From an uncultured Veillonella sp. (lineage in GTDB: Bacteria > Bacillota > Negativicutes > Veillonellales > Veillonellaceae), in contig URQX01000087.1 of NCBI GenBank assembly GCA_900550175.1, positions 1 to 7,016 of the forward strand: a stretch of DNA of 7,016 bases, written 5' to 3'. Numbering within the stretch: the first letter of the stretch is position 1; the number at the start of each line of letters is the position of its first letter. Shown here piece after piece: positions 1 to 4,515 of the stretch. The position numbers and the translations under genes were made by a program. Under the pieces are notes generated by a model. That model saw only the letters and a program-made list of their open reading frames with translations, ran no database searches and was not told the origin of the DNA.

Positions 1-2
1 TT

Positions 3-674
3 ATTCATGACTTAGGCCATACGGTACAGAAATATGGCGGTAAAGCTTTCAGAAATGCCATTACAGAGAAAAATTATGAGGTTCTAGATTTCTTTATTTG
101 TAATGGTGTAGATATTAACTACAATAAGCCTGATTCTGTGTATCCCTTTAAGCCAACCCCATTGTGTGTAGCGGCACGGTATGTGGATTTACAGATGTGT
201 AAATATTTGGTAGAACATGGTGCTGATGTGACCATCATGGAAAAGGAAGGTATGCGTCCCTATAGTATTGCTATTGAAAAAGGCGATATGGAAATGGCAG
301 AGTATTTTAAATCATTAGAGCCTACTGAGTTCCATGATATACAAAATAAAATGGATCAATTAAAGCCATTTAAACTACCAAAGGCGTTAGTATCGTTTTT
401 AGAGGGAGATACTCTCTATTTTGAATTGCCAGACTCTGATTTTATATCTATAGAGTTCTTCTCACTTACTGATACGATTCCATTTAAATTAGGTCGTCGT
501 AATGTATTACGTTTATCTAAAGAACTAGGTGAGTATAATGATTGGCAAATTGTGTGGGACCCTAAGTCTAAAAAGATTTCTTGTTATGATATAGAACATC
601 AAGAACTGCGAGAGCTTTGTAAATTTGATGAGTTTATGTCCGATATGGCAGGTCAATTAGAAACATTATTTTAG
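3..674 (+). CDS. Ankyrin-repeat protein with possible SUKH-like C-terminal domain (5' partial)
   Basis: The frame is open from the left edge (first full codon at 3) to TAG at 672-674, giving 223 residues. The true start lies outside the window; the internal GTG at 138 falls inside a repeat and is not a credible start. About three ankyrin-type repeats are visible in the first 105 residues, including the signatures 'TPLCVAARYVDLQMCKYLVEHGADV' (in two parts: TPLCVAARY and YLVEHGADV) and 'PYSIAIEKGDMEMAEYF'. The C-terminal part has alternating strands and ends in an acidic segment (KFDEFMSDMAGQLETLF); this resembles the SMI1/KNR4 (SUKH) tail, but only weakly. Ankyrin proteins are commonly found among toxin-immunity genes and act as binding scaffolds. 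Here the gene is followed after 28 nt by another small gene, which suggests an operon. A role as an immunity protein is inferred from context, not shown. Confidence 0.85.
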   Translation: MHDLGHTVQKYGGKAFRNAITEKNYEVLDFFICNGVDINYNKPDSVYPFKPTPLCVAARYVDLQMCKYLVEHGADVTIMEKEGMRPYSIAIEKGDMEMAEYFKSLEPTEFHDIQNKMDQLKPFKLPKALVSFLEGDTLYFELPDSDFISIEFFSLTDTIPFKLGRRNVLRLSKELGEYNDWQIVWDPKSKKISCYDIEHQELRELCKFDEFMSDMAGQLETLF

Positions 675-684
675 GGTATATCGT

Positions 685-691
685 AAAGGAG
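685..691 (+). promoter_or_regulatory. Ribosome binding site for the gene at 703
   Basis: AAAGGAG lies 11 nt before the ATG at 703, in the 28-nt gap after the ankyrin gene. It supports the ATG at 703 as the real start and translation from a shared message. Confidence 0.7.
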
Positions 692-702
692 AGACAATAC
701 AT

Positions 703-1101
703 ATGACAGATACATTTGAGAAAACATATACGGATTGGTCCATTGATGTAGGCACCTATAAATATGAGGGTATTACACTGAATGAAGTTGAACAAAATCT
801 GTATGCTATTGAGGACCAAGAGCAAGACTTTGTAGTTATTTCTCCATCAAAGGCAATCTCCATAGATAATAAACTATATAACTTTGTACAGGTTTGTAGT
901 GATCAAGATACGGACTTATTACATATAGAACTTAGTGTAACTAATGATTGCGATCGAGGTGCCATCATATATGGTAAAAATGAGCTGGGCCATCAAGAGG
1001 TATTACAGATAATAGAAGATTTTATCGCACATCGTAAGGTTCCATCATTAGATAGTTGGGAAGTCGTACTAGATTTAAGACCGAAGATGGAAAGCCTGTA
1101 A
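703..1101 (+). CDS. Small acidic protein, unrecognised, possible immunity protein
   Basis: Encodes 132 residues from ATG 703 to TAA 1099-1101. I do not recognise a named family. There is no signal peptide or membrane segment, so it should be cytoplasmic. It reads as a beta-rich domain (FVVISPSKAISI, YNFVQVCS, LLHIELSV, GAIIYGK) followed by a helix (EVLQIIEDFIAHRKV) and a terminal SWEVV segment. A small acidic alpha/beta protein of this size lying between an ankyrin gene and a SUKH gene suggests an immunity protein; this rests on context alone. The last residues (LDLRPKMESL) overlap an open frame that continues into the next gene, so a frameshift near the C-terminus is possible. The gene probably shares a transcript with both neighbours. 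Confidence 0.75.
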   Translation: MTDTFEKTYTDWSIDVGTYKYEGITLNEVEQNLYAIEDQEQDFVVISPSKAISIDNKLYNFVQVCSDQDTDLLHIELSVTNDCDRGAIIYGKNELGHQEVLQIIEDFIAHRKVPSLDSWEVVLDLRPKMESL

Positions 1102-1111
1102 AGGATACTGT

Positions 1112-1115
1112 GGAG
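1112..1115 (+). promoter_or_regulatory. Weak ribosome binding site favouring the ATG at 1122
   Basis: GGAG sits 6 nt before ATG 1122. It favours that codon over the upstream in-frame TTG at 1056, which has no ribosome binding site and would overlap the previous gene by 46 nt. Confidence 0.45.
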
Positions 1116-1121
1116 CTTATT

Positions 1122-1592
1122 ATGCTATATACACCGAATAACCTTTTGTATAAGTATATTCGTTATCGATTTAGACGGATTCAGATTCAATGTAATATGG
1201 TATACGATGTAACACCAGAGGAAGAATATGAGATTTGCCGTGATCTGTTAAAAAAGAGAGCGAAGATATTGATTCCAGTTGGCATATTATATGCATTGAT
1301 CTTTGCCGTAAGTTTCGTTTGGCTATTAGGAACAAGTGAAGAATTAAACCCGCTAATGCAATGGGAGATAAAAGTCTTTGACTATGTCATACCCATTTTA
1401 AATAACATCGATTTTAAGTGGTATGCATATTCACTAGACCTATTGCGAGTAGCAGTTATATTAGCACCTATAGCGATTATAAATGCATTTCCTTATATCA
1501 TTGCTTCCTATATGGTTGATACCATTTTGATACGACGCAGGGTAAAAGCTTTAATTAAAGAATATTCCACTGATGAGAAACCATTTGATTAA
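1122..1592 (+). CDS. Small integral membrane protein, unrecognised
   Basis: Encodes 156 residues from the preferred ATG at 1122. A longer form from TTG 1056 would have 178 residues and overlap the previous gene. The N-terminus is basic (YKYIRYRFRRIQ). Two clear hydrophobic segments follow, at about residues 49-69 (ILIPVGILYALIFAVSFVWL) and 107-132 (LLRVAVILAPIAIINAFPYI and onwards). A loop of about 37 residues lies between them, and the tail is basic (LIRRRVKALIKEY). No catalytic motif or named family is recognised. It begins 20 nt after the preceding stop, and the next gene starts 29 nt after its own stop, so it looks embedded in the immunity-like operon. It might be a membrane-located immunity protein against an inner-membrane-targeting toxin, but this is a guess from position. 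Start confidence is moderate. Confidence 0.7.
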   Translation: MLYTPNNLLYKYIRYRFRRIQIQCNMVYDVTPEEEYEICRDLLKKRAKILIPVGILYALIFAVSFVWLLGTSEELNPLMQWEIKVFDYVIPILNNIDFKWYAYSLDLLRVAVILAPIAIINAFPYIIASYMVDTILIRRRVKALIKEYSTDEKPFD

Positions 1593-1608
1593 GATAATCT
1601 ATGCAACT

Positions 1609-1615
1609 AGGAGGG
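1609..1615 (+). promoter_or_regulatory. Ribosome binding site deciding the start at 1622
   Basis: AGGAGGG lies 6 nt before ATG 1622. The alternative in-frame ATG at 1601 lies upstream of this site and has no comparable site of its own, so translation should start at 1622. Confidence 0.85.
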
Positions 1616-1621
1616 CGTATT

Positions 1622-3136
1622 ATGAGTGATCTAAAAGACTTTAATTGGATCGGATTTTGGAACGATGTTGATTATGCATTTGAATCTTATATAGGTAAAC
1701 CTGTTACGGATAAGGATATTAAGGATGCTGAATCTGAGCTAGGCTATACATTGCCTGCAGCATATATTGAATTACTTAACAATCATAATGGCGGTGTATT
1801 GAATAAGAACTGCTTTATAAATAATAATGGCGACTGTGTATATGTAACAGGCATATATGGCATTGATAGAGATAAAAAGAATTCTATATTGGGGCAGTTT
1901 GGCAACGAGTTTTGGATTTCTAAATGGGAGTATCCTCCTATTGGTATCGTTGTAGCCGATACGATTTCTGGTGGTCATGATATGATTTTCCTCGATTATC
2001 GTGAGTGTAGTCCTACCGGTGAACCTAAGGTAGTACGTGTTGACCAAGAAGGTGATTACTCAATCACTCTGTTAGCAGATAACTTTGGTGACTTTATTAA
2101 GAACTTATATATCAGTATAGAAGAGATTACGGATGAAGAGTTTCAATCTTTAAGTGATGCGGAAAAGGTTAAGCTCCTTAATGAACAAGAGGACCTAGAT
2201 GCTGATCGTGCTATGGAGCTGTTAACTAACATAGGTATCGATAATTTGTCGCCTATATTGCTAAGCACCTTAGGACGTATGTATAACAATAATGGTCGAC
2301 CAGAAGAGGCTATCGAGTTATTTGATCGTATAGATGAGGCACATCGTGATTGGTCTTGGTATTATCGGTGTGGCTATGCTCATGCGTCTTTAGCATGTAG
2401 TGAAAGCTACGAAGCTGAACATGTACAGAAAGCTTTACAGTTAATAGAGACGGCCATGAAAATGACAAAAGAAGACCACTTAGATAAACAACTTGGTTGG
2501 TGTTGTGAAGTTGTAAAATATCTATTAACTCAAATTAAGCCAAAAGAGTACAAGACGGATTATCCTGTGATATTTGAAACCATTGAAAATTTCTACGATA
2601 AGAAAAATAGTAAAGATACTACAGAACGTAAAGATATTGAAGATGTTAATGAATATGAAGAAGTTAACTATCCTACATATGATGAAGTCCATTGGGTATT
2701 TAATAAACATACATATAACAGAGAAGAGTTTTCTAAAGAATACAATAAAGTAGTAGAGAAATATGTAGATGAGGATCAAGCAGATAACGACGATATATTA
2801 GATGAACCTGAAATTCTAGTAACCTATGAAGCTTGGATTGAAAGTGTAGACCAACTCTTTGATAATGAACGTGTAACCGACGAAGAACTACTTGAAGACG
2901 ATAAAGAAGATGGTATGTGGCAAGTAGAAATCATGGCTTATCTTGTAGCGGATAATGGTACATATTTTACAAGAGAAGAGTTGCTCTTTAAATTGCATAA
3001 TCTAATGGCTAATAAAGAACTGGGTGATCACGTATTCTTTGAAGGTATTGAATACGAAGGCCATGAATGTGAAGGTTACGGGCTTATAGATAACGAAGAT
3101 GGTATACCTGTATTCTATACATGCTGTGGTAGCTAA
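1622..3136 (+). CDS. SMI1/KNR4 (SUKH) - TPR-like - acidic C-terminal module fusion protein
   Basis: Encodes 504 residues in three parts. Residues 1-165 are a SMI1/KNR4 (SUKH) domain: helix-type IKDAESELGYTLPAAYIELL, then NNHNGG, GGHDMIFLDY with the polar strand KVVRVDQE, and LADNFGDFIKNL. SUKH proteins are well-known immunity proteins against polymorphic toxins. Residues 169-315 are a helical TPR-like module (LSDAE, LGRMYNNNGRPEEAIELFDRI, WYYRCGYAHASLA) that is shared with the gene at 4516. Residues 316-504 are an acidic module (WVFNKHTYNREEF, EPEILVTYEAWIES, DKEDGMWQVEI, LLFKLHNLMANKELGDHVFF) that is shared with the gene at 3799; I know no family for it. There is no signal peptide or membrane segment, so it is likely cytoplasmic. 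It is the last gene before a strong terminator. A multi-specific (poly-immunity) role is inferred. Confidence 0.9.
   Translation: MSDLKDFNWIGFWNDVDYAFESYIGKPVTDKDIKDAESELGYTLPAAYIELLNNHNGGVLNKNCFINNNGDCVYVTGIYGIDRDKKNSILGQFGNEFWISKWEYPPIGIVVADTISGGHDMIFLDYRECSPTGEPKVVRVDQEGDYSITLLADNFGDFIKNLYISIEEITDEEFQSLSDAEKVKLLNEQEDLDADRAMELLTNIGIDNLSPILLSTLGRMYNNNGRPEEAIELFDRIDEAHRDWSWYYRCGYAHASLACSESYEAEHVQKALQLIETAMKMTKEDHLDKQLGWCCEVVKYLLTQIKPKEYKTDYPVIFETIENFYDKKNSKDTTERKDIEDVNEYEEVNYPTYDEVHWVFNKHTYNREEFSKEYNKVVEKYVDEDQADNDDILDEPEILVTYEAWIESVDQLFDNERVTDEELLEDDKEDGMWQVEIMAYLVADNGTYFTREELLFKLHNLMANKELGDHVFFEGIEYEGHECEGYGLIDNEDGIPVFYTCCGS
2126..2566 (+). repeat. TPR-like module, copy 1 (inside the SUKH fusion gene)
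   Basis: Codes for ITDEEFQSLSDAE through the TDYP tail. It matches copy 2 (4522-4965) with shared strings such as GIDNLS, YNNN, PEEAI, HRD and WYYRC. Its last third (2453-2566) also matches the non-coding stretch 3686-3798. Confidence 0.85.
2690..3136 (+). repeat. Acidic C-terminal module, copy 1
   Basis: Codes for HWVFNK through the C-terminal CCGS. It is paralogous to 3925-4377. Identity is high in protein and in bases: the stretch from 2804 (coding EPEILV) through EAWIES at 2845 is nearly the same as 4033-4074. Confidence 0.9.
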
Positions 3137-3157
3137 CTAATAGAGATATAATAGATT

Positions 3158-3184
3158 AGCCCTTCGCTTATGCGAGGGGCTTTT
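3158..3184 (+). terminator. Intrinsic terminator after the SUKH fusion gene
   Basis: A 10-bp stem (3158-3167 with 3172-3181, including one G-T pair) has a TTAT loop and is followed by a short T-run through 3184. It starts 21 nt after the stop codon and should end the operon that begins left of the window. Confidence 0.88.
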
Positions 3185-3186
3185 GC

Positions 3187-3207
3187 TATATACTTAGAAA
3201 GTATATA
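3187..3207. promoter_or_regulatory. Perfect 9-bp inverted repeat, possible operator
   Basis: TATATACTT, then AGA, then AAGTATATA. It lies just upstream of a candidate -35 box for the next gene. It could be a regulator-binding site or a weak AT-only hairpin backing up the terminator. Confidence 0.4.
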
Positions 3208-3210
3208 CTT

Positions 3211-3239
3211 TTGTGCTTTGGGCTACGTTATTTTATATA
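3211..3239 (+). promoter_or_regulatory. Candidate sigma-70-type promoter for the gene at 3314
   Basis: TTGTGC (3211-3216), a 17-nt spacer, then TATATA (3234-3239). Both boxes are imperfect, but the spacing is ideal and the site follows a terminator, where a new promoter is expected. Confidence 0.45.
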
Positions 3240-3249
3240 GCCTTCGTGT

Positions 3250-3270
3250 AAAATATTGAGAAAGTATTTT
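3250..3270. promoter_or_regulatory. Imperfect inverted repeat in the 5' leader of the gene at 3314
   Basis: AAAATATT pairs with AAGTATTTT-type bases (8 pairs, one G-T; loop GAGAA). It shares GAAAGTAT with the inverted repeat at 3187-3207, and the two centres are 63 bp apart. Confidence 0.3.
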
Positions 3271-3300
3271 AGTAATTTGAAATCGAAGCATTGTGATGAG

Positions 3301-3307
3301 AGAGAGG
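3301..3307 (+). promoter_or_regulatory. Ribosome binding site deciding the start at 3314
   Basis: AGAGAGG lies 6 nt before ATG 3314, making that codon better placed than the three in-frame starts just upstream. Confidence 0.6.
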
Positions 3308-3313
3308 ATGCCT

Positions 3314-3679
3314 ATGAGTGAAAATGAACTCGTATATAATGAGAGATATTGTGATTATAGACTTCTTTATGAAGGCTTAGAATTTTGTTGGGATGAGAAA
3401 CCATCAGGTGATTATTTAGATACTGTAAAAGTTCTTGCCAAAAATTACCATAAAAATATTGATAAGATTGCTGCTTTTATGCTTGAAGATATACAAGAAA
3501 TGTATGATGAATCTATTACTATAGATGATGTGAAAGAACGGATCGGTATCCCTCAAATTGATCCAGAGCTAGGTACTGTAACCTATTGTGAACAAACCTT
3601 TGATTATACGCATATATTTTGCTTTGAATTTTGGGACGATGAGTTTGAAGATTTAAATTACTTTGCTATTGATGGCTGA
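3314..3679 (+). CDS. Small acidic protein, DUF2004-like
   Basis: Encodes 121 residues. ATG 3314 is chosen because GAGAGG ends 6 nt before it; in-frame GTG 3293, ATG 3296 and ATG 3308 lie at or before that site. Features are a helix-rich middle (NIDKIAAFMLEDIQEMYDES), then DDVKERIGIPQIDPELGTVTYCE, a strand TFDYTHIFCFEF and the end LNYFAIDG. The order 'helix, short V-K-x-R-I-G-x-P, G-T-x-T-Y, H-I-x-x-F-E-F, L-x-Y-F-x-I-D-G' recalls the DUF2004-type family, but I could not verify this. It is acidic and without signal or membrane segments, so it is probably cytoplasmic. It starts a new transcription unit after the 3158-3184 terminator and lies among immunity-like genes, which suggests but does not prove the same role. 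Its stop codon sits about where a relic of the TPR-like module begins, suggesting a recombination junction there. Confidence 0.8.
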   Translation: MSENELVYNERYCDYRLLYEGLEFCWDEKPSGDYLDTVKVLAKNYHKNIDKIAAFMLEDIQEMYDESITIDDVKERIGIPQIDPELGTVTYCEQTFDYTHIFCFEFWDDEFEDLNYFAIDG

Positions 3680-3798
3680 TATATTGCCATAAAAATGGCA
3701 AAACAGCTACTTTAGATACATAGATTAGTTTGATGTTGTGAAGTAGTAGAGTATGATTAACCTCTATTAGTTCAAAGGATGACAAGGAGGATTATCCT
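3680..3798 (+). pseudogene. Decayed relic of the TPR-like module (end portion)
   Basis: This apparent intergenic gap aligns with the coding bases 2453-2566 of the SUKH fusion gene. The matching parts are 3686-3703 (16 of 18 bases by hand), 3712-3718 (7 of 7), 3734-3743 (10 of 10) and 3763-3798 (25 of 36). Reading with small frame shifts gives CCEVVEY ... LT-I-S-KDDKEDYP, against CCEVVKYLLTQIKPKEYKTDYP in the intact copy. An in-frame stop (TAG, 3721-3723) and three single-base indels break it. It continues without a gap into the gene at 3799, whose first residues MIFDAI match VIFETI of the fusion protein. It is therefore the broken upstream part of a former fusion gene. Confidence 0.75.
3784..3790 (+). 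promoter_or_regulatory. Ribosome binding site apparently derived from coding sequence
   Basis: AAGGAGG lies 8 nt before ATG 3799 and is a strong site. The aligned bases in the fusion gene are AAGACGG (2552-2558 region), coding inside KTDYP, and the ATG aligns with GTG 2567. Two substitutions separate the two hexamer-plus-one sequences. Confidence 0.8.
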
Positions 3799-4377
3799 AT
3801 GATTTTTGATGCGATTAAAAAACTGTTTAATAAGGATGAGAATACTGAGCAGATTGAATATCTCGGTACTGATAAAGATGGTAATAAAATATATGAAGGT
3901 TACTATCATGAGTTTAAGGGAATTCCTTGGGTTTTTAATAAAACTACTTATACTAGAGAAGAGTTCGATAAGGCGTTTTATGAATGCTTAGAAGAGCATA
4001 ATGTTAATCGTGATACATTACCGCCATTAGTAGAGCCTGAAATTCTTGTAAGCTATGAAGCTTGGATTGAAAGTAAAAGTCAGCTTCACCCTAATGAATA
4101 CTTATACGAAGACGATGAATTAGAAGAATACGATAAAGAAGATGGTATGTGGCAAGTTGAAATTTATGCTCGACTTAAAGCAGATAATGGACAGTACTTT
4201 ACTACTGAAGAGCTTCTTTTCAAGCTACATAACTTAATGGCCAATAAAGAACTCGGTGATCATGTATTCTTTGAAAATCTAGCCTATGATGACCATGAAT
4301 TCGATGCTGACGATGCCGACGATGTTTCTGATGATGATGAAGGTACTCCTGTATTTGTTGTATGGCTTGGTAGTTAG
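3799..4377 (+). CDS. Stand-alone acidic module protein, truncated paralogue of the SUKH fusion
   Basis: Encodes 192 residues, starting after a strong AAGGAGG. Residues 1-15 match the linker of the fusion protein (MIFDAIKKLFNK against VIFETIENFYDK). Residues 43-192 match its C-terminal module: PWVFNKTTYTREEF, EPEILVSYEAWIES, DKEDGMWQVEI, LLFKLHNLMANKELGDHVFF and a final GS. The family is unknown to me. The protein is strongly acidic, with an Asp-rich insert at residues 167-181. It has no signal or membrane segment and is likely cytoplasmic. The upstream 119 nt are a relic of the TPR-like module, so the gene looks like a fusion that lost its front half yet kept a translatable back half. The conserved frame and intact motifs suggest it is still selected. 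An immunity role is inferred from its SUKH-fused and DUF4375-linked relatives. Confidence 0.88.
   Translation: MIFDAIKKLFNKDENTEQIEYLGTDKDGNKIYEGYYHEFKGIPWVFNKTTYTREEFDKAFYECLEEHNVNRDTLPPLVEPEILVSYEAWIESKSQLHPNEYLYEDDELEEYDKEDGMWQVEIYARLKADNGQYFTTEELLFKLHNLMANKELGDHVFFENLAYDDHEFDADDADDVSDDDEGTPVFVVWLGS
3925..4377 (+). repeat. Acidic C-terminal module, copy 2
   Basis: Paralogous to 2690-3136. The largest difference is an Asp/Glu-rich insert near the C-terminus, coded around 4297-4341 by repeated GAT/GAC codons. Confidence 0.9.
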
Positions 4378-4515
4378 TAAATAGCTGTTTTGTTATAAAC
4401 TATTATTTTAAAATTAGTCAGTTATTGTTTTGTGCTTATTATTTTGTGTTGTTTGTTATTATTATGATAAGATGAGTCCATATACATATTAATGATATGA
4501 GGGGAAGTGTATTGT
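4378..4515 (+). other. AT-rich non-coding gap before the DUF4375 fusion gene
   Basis: These 138 nt are rich in T runs. A TATGAT hexamer at 4463-4468 could be a -10 box, but no well-spaced -35 is visible. I see no terminator hairpin and no clear relic of a SUKH domain here, unlike the gap at 3680-3798. Confidence 0.4.
4499..4505 (+). promoter_or_regulatory. Ribosome binding site deciding the start at 4516
   Basis: GAGGGGA lies 10 nt before ATG 4516. The in-frame GTG at 4507 is only 1 nt away, too close to use, and ATG 4522 is 16 nt away, so 4516 is the best start. Confidence 0.7.

Noticed and set aside
634..825. Open frame on the - strand, 63 codons
   Set aside because: It lies opposite the well-supported 703 gene and the end of the ankyrin gene, has no ribosome binding site and shows no protein-like motif.
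1601..1621. ATG at 1601 as start of the SUKH fusion gene
   Set aside because: The AGGAGGG ribosome binding site lies downstream of it and is correctly placed for ATG 1622.
1772..2047. Open frame on the - strand, 91 codons
   Set aside because: It is antisense to the SUKH domain coding region and is explained by that gene's codon pattern.
2525..2779. Hydrophobic open frame on the - strand, 84 codons
   Set aside because: It is antisense to an acidic, A-rich coding stretch. Phe/Ile-rich reading on the opposite strand is the expected artefact of GAA/AAA/GAT codons, not a membrane protein.
3806..3991. Second + strand frame overlapping the 3799 gene
   Set aside because: It is out of frame with a strongly supported gene and lacks its own ribosome binding site.
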